From Hedera helix (Eukaryota; Streptophyta; Magnoliopsida; Apiales; Araliaceae): a stretch of DNA of 64,000 bases. Under the pieces are notes generated by a model. The model was not told the origin of the DNA and made no database searches. It saw nothing but the letters and a program-made list of their open reading frames with translations. The position numbers and the translations under genes are program-made. Below are positions 1 through 11,943 of the stretch, in pieces (position 1 is the stretch's first letter; every line of letters starts with the position of its first letter). The DNA is taken from assembly GCA_947179155.2 (NCBI GenBank), contig OX359264.1, positions 46,368,202-46,432,201 on the forward strand, in the 5' to 3' direction.

Positions 1-120
1 TGTTGTTGTTGTTATTGTTGTTGTTGTTATTATTATTATTTCTATTATTATAATTATTATCGTTATTATTATTACTATTTTTATAATTATTATTGTTATT
101 ATTATTATTATTACTATTAC

Positions 121-210
<90 letters not shown>

Positions 211-273
211 GATTATGATTATGATTATGATTATTACTATTATTATATTAATTATTATTATTATTATTATTAT

Positions 274-305
<32 letters not shown>

Positions 306-358
306 TTACTATTCTTTTTATTATAATTATTATAATAATAATTATTGTTATTATTATA

Positions 359-396
<38 letters not shown>

Positions 397-468
397 TACT
401 ATTATTATAATTATTATTGTTATTATTATTACTATTTTTATAATTATTATTGTTATTATTATTATTAC

Positions 469-527
<59 letters not shown>

Positions 528-580
528 GTATTACTACTACTACTACTACTATTATTATGATTATTACTATTATTATATTA

Positions 581-660
<80 letters not shown>
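1..660. repeat. Long (TTA/ATT)n microsatellite
   Basis: Almost uninterrupted trinucleotide repeat of ATT/TTA with short islands of AGT (about 276-304) and ACT (about 530-552) and occasional TGT/TTG units at the left edge. Poly-Ile/Ser readings across it are repeat artefacts, not genes. It continues past the left edge of the window. Confidence 0.97.
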
Positions 661-661
<1 letters not shown>

Positions 662-1400
662 GTGTAGTGGTGAATTTGATTTGGGCGAAAAATGTGAGTG
701 GATAGATTTTAAAAAAAAAGATGTTAAATTGGGAGGAAAAATAAAAGATAGATTAGTGACTGTTGGATGTTGAAGCCCTAAATGATTTTAGACTGTTAGA
801 TGTTTAAACCTAAATTGATTTGAGGCCGTTGAATATTGAAGCCTTAAGATTTGAGCCGCTCTGTTTTATATTATAGATGTCTAGCTAGCTTTAATGTTTT
901 GTTGATGGAATCATTAGACATGGTGTTTTGGCGATGTAATGCTATGAGGCTATGTAATGACTTATGAAACTAGTTTTTATAGTCTTTGAAAGCTTAGTTT
1001 ACAAAACTTCATGTTGGAATCTTAATGTCCAATTTATGGGGAATTGTAAAAGATAGAATGAAAAAGACCTAGATCATGTTTATTGCTCTAATGAAGCTCT
1101 GTTCATATTAGTATATGAGATAGAGCAAACCAGTAGCAAAGAAACCAGAAGAAAAAAAAAATGGCACAATGCGCCTTCGTGCACCATTTTTCCACCCCGA
1201 CAATTCCTTCTTTGCCAAAGTGTGCCCCGATGCACTTCCTAGGCCAAAAGACATGCGTGCATGTTCCTGTTGCAAAATATATATATATATATATTTTAAT
1301 CTCCAACTTTGATCATTATTATAAGGGGTTAATGCCCAAAATAAAACTTACATAAAGGGTTAATTCCAATAAGTTAGCATATAAAGATAAACTAATTAGT
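661..1400. other. Intergenic, no gene seen
   Basis: No supportable gene. At 757-866 a sequence of about 34 bp is loosely repeated three times (each copy around a GTTgGAtgTTgAAgcc core), a small degenerate tandem array. A short (TA)n lies at 1276-1294. The two short opposing ORFs at 1103-1355 overlap each other and look like chance. Confidence 0.6.
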
Positions 1401-2746
1401 TTATTTAATTCAATGAAATTATGTAGGATAACCGAAGCATGTGTACACGTAATATTAAACTGTAATACGTACCAAGATAAATCTTCTACCCTAAACTTCT
1501 GTTATATGTTTTGTATGTGTTTATACACATTGTGCAACAATGTGGTATAAATTATTTGAAATGAAGTTTTGCCATTTATTTCGGCATGACTTAAGAAATG
1601 AACAATTATTCGTGAAATATTGAATTGTGCAATTCTTTGAGCTATTTTAGTCAAATCAAATTGCTTTAGGGTGACCTTTGCATATAAAGTAAACTGAGAT
1701 GAACAACCGCTATTCATTAGGGAAAATATGATGTGTCGGGTAACCGATGTAGATATTGTTCATGAGTAGTTCAGTACATGTTATGCATAACATATGATGT
1801 CGTTAGGTTGATCCCCTATAGATGTCCATGACAGTTCCGAGTCGAAAGATGGACGAACAATATTTCTTAATTCGATTACCACTCAACTTTGCTTTGTTTA
1901 AATAATTGTAATATCTTTTGTTGAGCTAAGATTTATTCAAATCCATATCAGTGTAAGTTCACTTATATGTTATGTGTTTAGACTTGTTGAGGAATTATAC
2001 GCTCACTCTTGCAAATAAAAATCTTATTTGCAGATAAGGATGAAAAACTCGAAAGTTCTGGCTCTAAAAGAAAAGGAAAAAAGAAATGTGTAGACTAGGA
2101 CACTTTTATATGTTATCCTATTTACCTTATATATTGTATGTAGTCTTAAATGACTTTTGTATTAAATAACAAGTTTTGGGAATCATGTAACCGAATATTA
2201 AAGATATGATATTATCTTATTATCATCAAAATGTGTTATGTTTTTACTTTGATAAAAATTTAGAATTGTTAAGATGTAATATAGTATTGATAAAGAACTA
2301 TACATCGAAATGAGGGTATTAAATAATATTGAGAGTTCTATAAGCACCGATGTTACACTTAATGAGCGCTGGTAAGGTGTTACCTTTACCGGAATGCGCC
2401 ACTCGGTTCCAAGAATAATCATATCATTAATACTGTGAATTTCGGATAAATAGAAGTTATCAATATGAAGAGATATTCATTGTTTATAAAGCTATGTATC
2501 TAAGTGATGGTATTAAATAATAATGAAAGTTCTGATAATGATCAGGGTTGTTTAATCTACGTGTCGTTAAGGTGCTATCTTTAACAGAAAGCCCTCTCGA
2601 TCGGAAAAAACGATCTTATTGTTTATACCGTTAATCGTGGATATATAGTGATTATAAATGATAGAATATCTATAATTTTGAGGTTAAAATAGTAAAAATG
2701 AGCACTAAGTCCGATATAGAAAGTACATGAATTTGGGGGCGTCACA
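1400..2746 (+). mobile_element. Diverged chromovirus LTR remnant
   Basis: The right end reads gaatttgggggcgtcaca, close to the ends of the two complete chromovirus LTRs in this window (ggatttggggtcgtcaca and tagatttgggggcgtcaca). Inside it, tgtcgggtaaccgatgt, ttgatcccctatagatgtcc and the stretch around 1981-2065 align loosely with 38437-38515 and 38715-38800 of the outer 3' LTR, in the same order. The left boundary is uncertain and no coding region follows, so it is a solo or truncated LTR of a related, much older family. Confidence 0.55.
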
Positions 2747-4420
2747 TGAATCCCTAACAAAAAGCTAATGTTAAATGTCTCAATTTTTCTGTCTCAAATT
2801 TATTTGTGACGATAAATAAAAAATGTTATATTTTATGGCAACTAATTACATAAGATGTAGACTAAAGATAATAAACTAATGGTAGAGTTTCTCCTTTTAC
2901 CTTATAGTTTGGAATCATTTTTTAAAATTTTATACAAAAGTCGTTGTTATCTTATAATTTATATACACTATTGAATTATAACTTTATTATAAAAATTACA
3001 ATAAAAAATGAATATGTCAAATGATTCCAATTTAAACTAGGAAAATATTTCTAACTAGATATTCTACTCCCCTTATTCTAAGATAAAAGTTCATCTTCAT
3101 TCACTTTTATGGTATATATAATTGATCATTTTTTAAACCAATATATGTTGGATAATATTAGGGGTCTTAAATTTTTTTGTCTCAAATACTGTGACATTAG
3201 ATAAGACAAAACATACTTTATAATATATTCAATCACAAGTGATTTATCCAACCAATGTAATAGTGTTACATCATTTGAGACTCCTAACATTATTCATAAA
3301 TCTTAATCCCTATGTCTCATAAAAATTGGTTTAGTTTGAATTTTAAAATCAGATTGACTAATTTTAAAATAAAAATTTATCTCGTTTTCTTTGAAATATA
3401 AGTAAAGAGAGATTATATCCATAATAAATTACGTTTAATTTACTACAACATCCAATTTTTAGAAATTCAAAAATATAGATAAATTGCTTAATTATCAATT
3501 TTAAAATTAGTTAATTAATTTGATCAAAAAATTAAATTAAGCCATTTTTTATGGAACAAATGAAGTATTATTCTTTTATATATATACAAAAAGTCTTTAA
3601 ATATAATAAATTACATACAATTTAGTATTAATTTTAGTGTTTAATTTTTAAAAATTCAAATATATATGTTTAATTATTAATTTAAAAAATGGTCAGTTTA
3701 ACCACAAAAATCAATAAAAAAAAGTTTTATCTTAAGAGGAGAGAGTATAAGTTTTAAACATATAATTATTGAAAAATTACCAACGCATAATATATATAAA
3801 AAAAATCAATTTAAAATAAGAATAAAATTTTGTATTAAAAAAATCAATGTGAAATACAATAATATTCCTATATTTTAACACTTACTAAATTTGTATGTGT
3901 ATGAAACTATGAATGGGTATGGATATCCATGAGTACCCACTACCCACGCTTAAGTCAAAAATGAGTTTATTAGATAATTTTTCTCGTGAGTGACATTATT
4001 CATTTTTTAATATATGAATTTTTTTATTAAAAAATTAATTTATATAGGACAAAATTTGATTTTTTTGATTTTTATCTCTGATACAGACCTAGAATTTAAC
4101 TACTATTAAAATATTTTTAAAAGTCTCCCTAATTTTATTTATTTTAAATATGCCTAAAATGTAACTACAATTACAAAGACAACTTTATTTTTTGGTCTTT
4201 ATCTTTGGTGTAGACCTAAAATTTAACTACTATTAAAATATTTTTTAAAATCTCCCTAATTTTATTTATTTTAAATAGACCTAGAATTTAATGACAATTA
4301 AAACATTTTTCAATGCGTAAGGAAAGAAGGTAAAAAGAAAGGAAATACAAATAAAACACTTTTTAATGTGAAAAAAAAGTACTTTTATGATAACTGCCTA
4401 CAAATTTACATTTAATTTAG

Positions 4421-4590
4421 AATAAGTATAAGTGCACAATATATAAACACAATATATAAACATCACATCCATCTTAATTATTAAAAAATAGGGTGTAGTA
4501 TTGAAACCCGTATTATACCTTACTTTTTAATAATTGAGAAAAATATATTGTTTAATTTTATATTTAAATATTATATATGTAGACTTGTCT
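4421..4590. mobile_element. MITE, family A copy 1
   Basis: Begins aataagtataagtgcacaat, contains an internal hairpin (cttaattattaaaaaatagg ... ccttactttttaataattgag) and ends atgtagacttgtct. The same start, hairpin and end recur at 59443-59598, so this is a short non-coding mobile family present twice here. Superfamily not assigned. Confidence 0.6.
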
Positions 4591-4942
4591 TTCAATTTAT
4601 TAAGAGTACTCAAATATTATTTTTACCTTTATAACTTTAATTGCATATAAAAAATAGCTTTTAGAAATTATTTCATAGATAACACCTAATAAATTTATGA
4701 AGTCAATAGCTACATATCAAACAAAAAAGTCACCTTCTATGTTATACTGTCATTGTAACTAAGTATTTAATTTAGTAATAACGGCACGAGTACAATTATA
4801 TTTTAATTTTAAAGATATCAAGTTATTTTATAAGATTTTTTTTGTGAAATAAATATTTTATTATTAATATTTTAAAGACAACTTCTTTTATGAAACAGAG
4901 ATGGTCCAAATTATAAATAATAAAATTCAATATATTCAATAT

Positions 4943-4944
<2 letters not shown>

Positions 4945-5014
<70 letters not shown>
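4945..5014. repeat. (AT)n microsatellite
   Basis: About 70 bp of uninterrupted TA dinucleotides. Confidence 0.97.
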
Positions 5015-5016
<2 letters not shown>

Positions 5017-5773
5017 CTAATATATTAAAAAAATATATAAAATCACAATATCAATATTCAATTGCAAGTTATCGACAATTATATATGGTATGTATTTATT
5101 CGTTTTTGGAAAAAAATTGTAATAAAAAAACATATATAAATAATATTTATAAATAAATCAAAGGAAAATAATTTATAATAAGTACTTGCTATAGAGAAAG
5201 AATCAAATATCATCATCAGAGTCTAATATATTAAATAATGACCCAAATTAAAAGTACAAAAATATCATCTATTATTAATAATAGCAGATGAGATAATAAA
5301 AAAAAATTCAGCGTCCGCTATTAATAATAAGGAATGTAACTTATTTATCATTCGCTATTATTAATAACGAATAATTTATTTATTCGCGTCTATTAATGAC
5401 GGACGAATAATTTTAATTTTTTAATATCAATCGGTAGTTCTATGTTAAATGGTATGTACGAATACTAGATAGTGTATCTTATTTCACATGAAGTATTTTC
5501 TATGTACCATTGCCCTGAATCAAACAGTTCATCTACAAAATCTCATGTTTTGCACGGGTACTTGGTTTTTTTTTTTTTGGTAAAGTAGTTTTTTTCTAAA
5601 TACTCGTGGGTAATCAAATTTTGCCATGTCTACTCAATGTACATGTACCCATAATGACACGACTCACGAGGCTCTATAATACAGTACTAAAACTGGCGGA
5701 GCAGGGGTAGTATGGTCATTATAGATATTCAGAAATCTGATTTAAGGGCAAAAAGGGGAGACTAGTGCAAAGA

Positions 5774-5782
5774 TATAAATAG
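5774..5782 (+). promoter_or_regulatory. TATA box of the TMN9 gene
   Basis: TATAAATAG lies about 300 bp upstream of the TMN9 start codon. A pyrimidine-rich leader follows (5797-5872), ending in ctctctaaag at a GTCAGT donor (5873). A 5'UTR intron is therefore likely, closing at one of the AGs just before the start codon, for example near 6044. Confidence 0.7.
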
Positions 5783-6078
5783 GGTGTAGGATCAGTCTTC
5801 TTCTCGTTCTTCCCATTCAAGGCTCCATACTCGTTCCTGATCTCAACTAACTCCTTCTTTCTCTCTCTAAAGGTCAGTCAATTCCTTTTTGGTTACTTTC
5901 CTACTATGGTGATGCATATGTATCAATCTCATATGTAGGAAAATTATCTCCCCCTTTTATTTTTCTCATTTTTTAGTTATTAAATTTATAATAACCCCAA
6001 GATCTACGCCTTTTTGAATCAATATCTCATCTGGGTACATCTAAGATCTGTAAGAAAATCATCAAATCTTGGTAATCA

Positions 6079-8049
6079 ATGGGTTTCTTTGATCAATTCA
6101 AGAAATGGGTACTGATTTATTGCATGATTGTTCAATTTGCTGATGGGTTTTATCTTCCTGGTAGTTTTCCTCATAACTATAATGTTGGTGATCAGTTATC
6201 TGTGAAAGTCAATTCCTTGACCTCCATTGATACTGAGATTCCATATAAGTATTATAGTTTGCCCTTTTGTAAGCCCTTAGAAGGTGTCAAGGATAGTGCT
6301 GAGAATCTAGGGGAGCTTCTTATGGGAGATAGAATTGAGAATTCCCCCTATAGATTTAAGATGTATACTAATGAAAGCGAGATATTTTTGTGCAAAACCA
6401 ACCCATTATCAGTGGAGGAATTCAAAATTTTAAGGGAAAGGATTGATGAAATGTATCAGGTTAATCTGAATCTTGATAACCTTCCGGCAATTAGGTATAT
6501 GAAGAAGGATAATTTTCTTCTCCGTTGGACTGGTTATCCTGTTGGGATTAAAGTTCAGGATACATATTATATCTTTAACCATTTAAAGTTTAAGGTATTG
6601 GTTCATAGGTATGAGCACACCAATGTGGCTGGTGTCGTAGGGACAGGAGATGGGGCTGAATTGATTACCACTGATGAAAAAAGTAGTGCAGATCGACGAG
6701 GCTACATGGTTGTTGGATTTGAAGTTGTTCCGTGCAGCTTCCAACATGATCCAAATTTGTTAAAGAATTTAGCACCATATGGAAAGTATTCTACCCCTAT
6801 CAAATGTGACCCAGTTACAGTGGCAATGCCCATAAAAGAAGGCCAGTCAGTGACTTTTAGTTATGAGGTCTCTTTTGTGCAGAGCGATATTAAGTGGCCC
6901 TCAAGATGGGATGCGTATTTGAAGATGGAAGGTGCAAAGGTTCATTGGTTTTCAATACTCAATTCCCTAATGGTGATCACTTTCCTTGCTGGTATAGTTC
7001 TCGTGATATTCTTGAGGACTATTCGTAGAGATTTGGCTCGGTATGAGGAGCTTGACAAGGAGGCTCAGGCGCAAATGAATGAGGAATTGTCCGGGTGGAA
7101 ACTTGTTGTTGGAGATGTTTTCCGGGCTCCAGATAATGCAGAACTTCTTTGCGTAATGGTTGCAGATGGGTTCCGGATTCTGGGAATGGCAGTGGCAACA
7201 ATCTTCTTTGCTGCTCTTGGTTTTATGTCCCCGGCTTCTCGCGGTGCACTGATTACAGGCATGCTTTTCTTCTACATGTTTTTGGGTATTGTTGCTGGTT
7301 ATGTTGCTGTTTGGCTCTCAAGGACAATTTCATGCGATTCTTCCGGATGGTTTTCTGTTTCATGGAGAGTTGCTTGCTTCTTCCCTGGGATTGCTTTTCT
7401 TATACTAACCACACTGAATTTCCTTTTGTGGGGAAGTCACAGCACAGGGGCTATACCATTTACTACATTTTTAGTTCTGCTCTTACTTTGGTTTTGCATC
7501 TCTGTACCCCTTACCCTTTTGGGTGGATTGATTGGAACGAGGGCTCCACGTCTCGAGTACCCAGTTCGTACTAATCAAATTCCTCGCGAAATCCCAGCTC
7601 AAAGATTTCCATCGTGGGCTTTGGTTCTTGGAGCTGGGACCCTTCCATTTGGAACGCTCTTCATCGAGCTCTTCTTTATCATGTCTAGCATTTGGCTTGG
7701 CCGCGTTTACTATGTCTTTGGGTTTTTATTAGTTGTTGTAATCCTCTTGGTAGTGGTGTGTGCTGAAGTGTCTCTGGTACTTACTTATATGAACCTTTGT
7801 GTGGAAGATTGGAGATGGTGGTGGAAATCCTTCTTTGCATCCGGTTCTGTTGCCCTCTACATTTTCCTCTACTCCATTAACTATTTGGTTTTCGATCTCA
7901 AGAGCCTGAGTGGACCGGTCTCTGCTACTCTCTACTTAGGTTATTCGCTCTTCATGGTCTTGGCAATTATGCTTGCAACAGGCGCTGTTGGGTTCTTAAC
8001 TTCTTTCATTTTTGTGCATCGCCTCTTTTCTTCAGTAAAGATAGATTGA
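6079..8049 (+). CDS. Transmembrane 9 superfamily (TMN/EMP70) protein
   Basis: Intact single-exon ORF of 656 codons, the usual TMN9 length. An N-terminal hydrophobic signal peptide (residues 1-23) precedes a lumenal domain to about residue 285, with the family motif YYSLPFC near residue 54. Nine membrane segments follow, the first at about 287-312. A hydrophilic cytosolic loop with RRDLARYEELDKEAQAQ lies after TM1. The protein ends FSSVKID, fitting the KXD/E C-terminal Golgi-retention/COPI-binding signal known for plant endomembrane proteins of this family. By family knowledge it is a Golgi/endosomal multispanning protein implicated in trafficking and glycine-rich TM-domain sorting. It resembles Arabidopsis TMN6/TMN7-type members, but the exact orthologue cannot be fixed from sequence alone. 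The start is the first ATG after the likely 5'UTR splice acceptor and is directly followed by the signal peptide. Confidence 0.97.
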   Translation: MGFFDQFKKWVLIYCMIVQFADGFYLPGSFPHNYNVGDQLSVKVNSLTSIDTEIPYKYYSLPFCKPLEGVKDSAENLGELLMGDRIENSPYRFKMYTNESEIFLCKTNPLSVEEFKILRERIDEMYQVNLNLDNLPAIRYMKKDNFLLRWTGYPVGIKVQDTYYIFNHLKFKVLVHRYEHTNVAGVVGTGDGAELITTDEKSSADRRGYMVVGFEVVPCSFQHDPNLLKNLAPYGKYSTPIKCDPVTVAMPIKEGQSVTFSYEVSFVQSDIKWPSRWDAYLKMEGAKVHWFSILNSLMVITFLAGIVLVIFLRTIRRDLARYEELDKEAQAQMNEELSGWKLVVGDVFRAPDNAELLCVMVADGFRILGMAVATIFFAALGFMSPASRGALITGMLFFYMFLGIVAGYVAVWLSRTISCDSSGWFSVSWRVACFFPGIAFLILTTLNFLLWGSHSTGAIPFTTFLVLLLLWFCISVPLTLLGGLIGTRAPRLEYPVRTNQIPREIPAQRFPSWALVLGAGTLPFGTLFIELFFIMSSIWLGRVYYVFGFLLVVVILLVVVCAEVSLVLTYMNLCVEDWRWWWKSFFASGSVALYIFLYSINYLVFDLKSLSGPVSATLYLGYSLFMVLAIMLATGAVGFLTSFIFVHRLFSSVKID

Positions 8050-8390
8050 AGGCGGTCAAGTTTTATTCCATTCCCATGTTCATGGTTGTTATCCGTCAGG
8101 ACTCAGGAGTGATCCTAGCAGCCAATTTGTCGTTTCATTTTAGGTAATTCATCTAATTGTTGTGGTGCTATTGGGTACCTATAGATGTAATAATGATCCT
8201 ATCAATTTTTTTGTTTAGTTGTTTTCAGATGAAGATTGCTGCATCAGAGTTTATGCTCTAGCAGTTTCAAAATTTTGCAAAAAATGATTATTGACGACTC
8301 ATTTCTCCAAGAAGAATTCATGCTTTTGTTTTTCTGGTCTCTGGCATGATATGGAAAGAGATCTATACAAATAGTTAGTGCATTTGAATG
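8050..8390 (+). other. TMN9 3' untranslated region and flank
   Basis: T-rich non-coding sequence directly after the TGA stop with no ORF. No single polyadenylation signal can be chosen with confidence. Confidence 0.5.
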
Positions 8391-8526
8391 AAAACTGATA
8401 TTTTCACGTGAAAAAATAATATTTTTATAAGCTCTTTTTCACATGAATGTGTCTCATTTACTATTCATTCATGGGAGAAGAACCACGTGAAAATATCATT
8501 CTTTTCATATGGAAATATCAGTTCCC
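8391..8526. mobile_element. MITE, family B copy 1
   Basis: Perfect 14-bp inverted repeat gatattttcacgtg (8397-8410) / cacgtgaaaatatc (8484-8497), embedded in longer imperfect arms that end ctgatattttc / ggaaatatcag. The copy at 59706-59839 has the same arms (attgatattttcac / gcgaaaatatcaat) and the same interior tcacatgaat-like core. Non-coding hairpin element. Confidence 0.6.
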
Positions 8527-9099
8527 CATTTTAATTTATGCTTGTAACTTTGGAATACAAATTTAAGAAGCTTTTGCCCATAAGAGGCTTATTAACTAAA
8601 AGAAGATTGGATTGCTGCAACACAACCACAAGAATAAAAATCTTACTAGTACTACTACTACTACTACCTTCAGTGAACAATCAAGGGAAAATTTCTTTTA
8701 TCCAAATTATGTACTTCTTTTATCCTCCACATGAATATGAAAAAGTTTCTTGTTGCAAAGTTAGTAGCTCTGCAATAGGTTCAGAGGGTACACAAGCAGC
8801 GTTCCAAATAAGAACTTCTCCACAGGCACTATGGTGCTAATGAGGACAAGTGGTTCGCCGTTAGCTGGGAATTTCCTGATGAGATAAGTGCATAGTAATT
8901 TACCTTAATTTTAAGCTCTGTTGTTACCCAGTTTCGAATAGGCTTGGAAACCTGAATAGTTCAGTTGTGTGTGGAGATTTATCATTAATTGATATTCAAA
9001 GGATTTGCTACCAACTTCTTTTAATCTATGCTTTGGTTATAATTTATCGTTGTTTTACTTTTGACTTCTTCAGATCAAAGGGAGCAAGTGTTCACCAGT

Positions 9100-9335
9100 A
9101 TTTCGACTGCAAAACTTCACTCTTTCATCGCAACAAAATATTAACTTGGCTATGCTTATTAGATGCCTTGAAGTTTTTCAGTATTTTATTCATTCTTCAT
9201 CAAAACTAGTATGCAATAATGATATATCCATTACAGTACATTACACATCTCTCTTAGTTTTCAGCTTTGCTCTAAGAAGTAGCTGATTATTCCCGTCACC
9301 AAGTTGATGAGAAAAGTACGAGTTGAACATGCCAG
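9100..9335 (-). pseudogene. Duplicated 3'-end remnant of the RTM2-like gene
   Basis: Aligns by eye with 11720-12020, the terminal codons and 3' flank of the RTM2-like gene. Shared blocks, in order, include ttattcattcttcatcaa, a tagtatgc(c/a)ataat block, attacacatctctct and caccaagtt(g/c)atga. The copy covers only the membrane-anchor end and is heavily mutated, so it is a dead fragment of an old local duplication. The small plus-strand ORFs across 8538-9209 carry no family signal and are not called. Confidence 0.5.
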
Positions 9336-9900
9336 TTTTGGGAAATTCTTTAACTTCTTGGTTTTCTAAAAAGCAAAATTATTCGTCTCTCTATAACTGA
9401 AACTGAATATATTGTTGCTGCTATGTGGTGTTATGAAGCAGATTTTATGTGATTATAGTGTGAACTTTGAATCTGTCAACATATCTTGTGATAATTCCAG
9501 TGCAACTGATTGTAGGAAAAACCTGTTTTGCATCCACATTTGGTAATTCACATCGACACATGGATTAATTCCAGATATTTTTACAAAATCATTCAGCGCA
9601 TAGAGAATTTGCTGTCTTAGAAATAATCTTGGTATGCTGGAGTTGCCCAAGTGATTTTATGTTTCTAGTACTTTCATTTTAATCATGTTTCACAGTCATC
9701 TTTAAGTCAACAAGCAAATTTGGAATAAATAGCAATCCCATGGATCAACACCATGTACTGCCATACCCCCCTCTGCTACTAGACCGTCTCACTGCCCCAT
9801 TGCCCTCCTGCCCGCCCTTCTAACTCTGTCACCTTCCTTTTCCCCCCAATCTTGTTCACCTCTTCATCTTAAACCCTGTTTTAAACCCTCTCAAACTGTA
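9336..9900. other. Intergenic, no gene seen
   Basis: The stretch 9770-9900 is strikingly C/T-rich (ccctgttttaaaccctctc and similar) and looks like the transcribed leader of the transposon-protein pseudogene that follows. Nothing else is recognised. Confidence 0.4.
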
Positions 9901-9903
9901 ACA

Positions 9904-11213
9904 ATGTCTTCTCCAAGACATACAGATGACTTAGAAGATGATGAATTCGAGCCTGATATAACAATGCAGACTTCTTAACATTATATCTTCCTCAAAGAGA
10001 AAAATCCCAGCAAGCACAAATTCAGCAGTCAAACATTCAAGATCTGAAACTAAAGGGAAAGGGACAAAGGTACCACCAGAAAGGCCTGATGTACATATTG
10101 TGTCTCCAGAAGCTGAAAAAAGGTACAATTCATTGAGTGGAAAAATTAATTCCGGTAAGCCCTTATCTGCTGTCATGACTAAGATAATTAAAAAATTCAA
10201 GAATGTTGGCTGGGAAAATATTTTTCTGTTAGAAGGTAAACTTTATAAAGGTTTGGCGACTGAATTTTACTCTAATATGGTATTGCCTTTTCATACTACT
10301 GCTGTAACTGCCACTCAGTTCACAACTACTGTTAATGGTATTTCTATACACATAACGGAGGATTTCATTAAAAGGGCTTTAAATATTATGGACTTTGGTT
10401 TTTTCAAAATCGCTGGTTACTCTACTATAAATGGGCCTTAAAAGGAAAATTGATTTATTTAGAAAGAATGTACAAATTGCTGCAAACTGCTATGATGATG
10501 ATATGCCTTCTGATCGTCTTTTAGAATTGCGCCATATGGATGCTGTCTTTTTCACTCAATTTGCCCAGGTTTTATCTGCAATAGTTATGCATAATTTAGT
10601 ACCAAGGGGTGGTAATGATAATAGACTTGGTCCCTTTGATATTCAAATTCTGGCATATATTGTTGAAGATAAGTTAAACTTTTAATCCGCCCTATTTCCT
10701 CATTTCGAACATGATTTATCGATATCATGTGCATGGTGATATGAATTATGGACTATTGTTGAATAAGATCTTCTGATATGCTGGCATTGACCTCTCTAAA
10801 GCAGTTGCAGCAGATGTTACAGAACAGATTGATTTGGCCGTTCTTAGGCCAAAACGACCCTTATCTGATCTTTCTTTGGATGACAAGGACAGAAAGTCTA
10901 AAGGGAAAGGTTCTTCAGAGGGTTATTTGGACAGTGACCTTAGTCTTGCAGGTCCTAAAAAATATTAACTGATACGATTTATTGGGCAAGTGATTGAAAA
11001 AAAAAACTTGAGTTATATAATAATTAAAGAACGAAAGGAAGACAAGCAGAATTGAAAAGAAAATCAGCAAGATTCATGTGAGAAATCTCAGTGTTCCTCA
11101 GGTTGCAGGTGCTTCTACAAGAGCGCTAAACAATAGTGATTTTGACCTTGACAATCTTGAGGAGCATCAGCAGGTGACTTCTGATCTTGAGGAGTGCGAG
11201 CATTCCATTTAGA
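9904..11213 (+). pseudogene. Plant transposon-associated protein pseudogene
   Basis: A start (MSSPRHTDDLEDDEFEPD) is soon cut by TAA. The reading then continues in other frames: a basic, KGKG-containing linker; about 10100-10441 (KRYNSLSGKINSGKPLS, VGWENIFLLEGKLYKGL, ITEDFIKRALNI); 10431-10685 (FFTQFAQVLSAIVMHNLVPR); then YRYHVHGDMNYGLLLNKIF and a C-terminal stretch to about 11213. The order resembles the large plant family annotated as putative plant transposon protein domain, often found near gypsy elements and in gene-poor DNA, with no known enzymatic role. At least three frame changes and two stops break it, so it is not expected to make a full product. The family assignment is from memory of its pattern. 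Confidence 0.55.
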
Positions 11214-11219
11214 CATTGT

Positions 11220-11943
11220 CAATATTTACTTGGCATGGCATGGATGATGGATGGGCACTGTTTATTTCTATGAGTGTTTTCTTTTTTCTTTAAGTATTTG
11301 ACTTGTTGATTTTTCATTTGCTTTTAGAAATATTTTCTGGGTAATGGAACTTTTCCATTGCTTTTTCACTGAAAGTAGTTGGAACTTCTCTTGAATGAAT
11401 AAAATTAATGTTATAATTGCTTTAGTACATGAATAATTACTGAATTCTTTTATACTCTAGATGAATATGAAAATAGTGTCTTTTGCTGAAAATCTACCAG
11501 CATATTCCAAATTCAGCTTGCTAGTCTGAACTGGAATTTTTAGAAATTAGTTGTTTAGAGTTGAAACCTTGAATTATGTGTTTCCAAGCATTTTCTGCTA
11601 AGTTCTCTTGATCCTTTCTTACTTCATGGTATATGTAATTTCTCCAATTTCAACTTGTTCTTGAATATCTTGTCTGTATAAATATAGTTACTGCTTTAGT
11701 TATCATTAGCATTAACATTATCATGTCTTCTTCGGATAAATTCTGGGGAGCAATTGTCTGCGAACTGCAACACTTTTCATACTCCTTTCAACACCATAAA
11801 ATCTAAACACGGCATTCCTTTTATACTTGAATTTTGTGAATCTCTTTATTCATTCTTCATCAACTTAGTATGCCATAATAATCATATATTCATTGCAGTA
11901 CATTACACATCTCTCTCAATTTCTTCCATCTTTCTTCGAAGAA
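11220..11943. other. Region between convergent genes
   Basis: No ORF of substance. It includes the 3' flank of the RTM2-like gene (minus strand), whose copy lies at 9100-9335. Confidence 0.5.

Larger units (their letters stand above)
2747..5690. other. AT-rich intergenic DNA with transposon remnants
   Basis: No gene is seen. The stretch at about 3307-3568 starts with a TCCCTATGTCTCA-type end and closes with TATGGAACAAATGAAGTA, resembling Stowaway/mariner MITE termini. Sequences around 3905-3950 (gggtatggatatccatgagtaccc) and 5600-5660 (gggtaatc...tacatgtaccc) look like inverted subterminal repeats of a decayed DNA transposon of about 1.75 kb. Those two assignments are by eye only. Confidence 0.4.

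Noticed and set aside
209..667. 152-residue poly-Ile ORF
   Set aside because: Created wholly by the ATT microsatellite.
7019..7732. ORFs in other frames of the TMN9 gene
   Set aside because: Shadows of a strong 656-residue family member.
8538..9209. Two plus-strand ORFs of 80-100 residues
   Set aside because: No family signal, no gene structure; partly overlaps the RTM2-like 3' remnant on the other strand.
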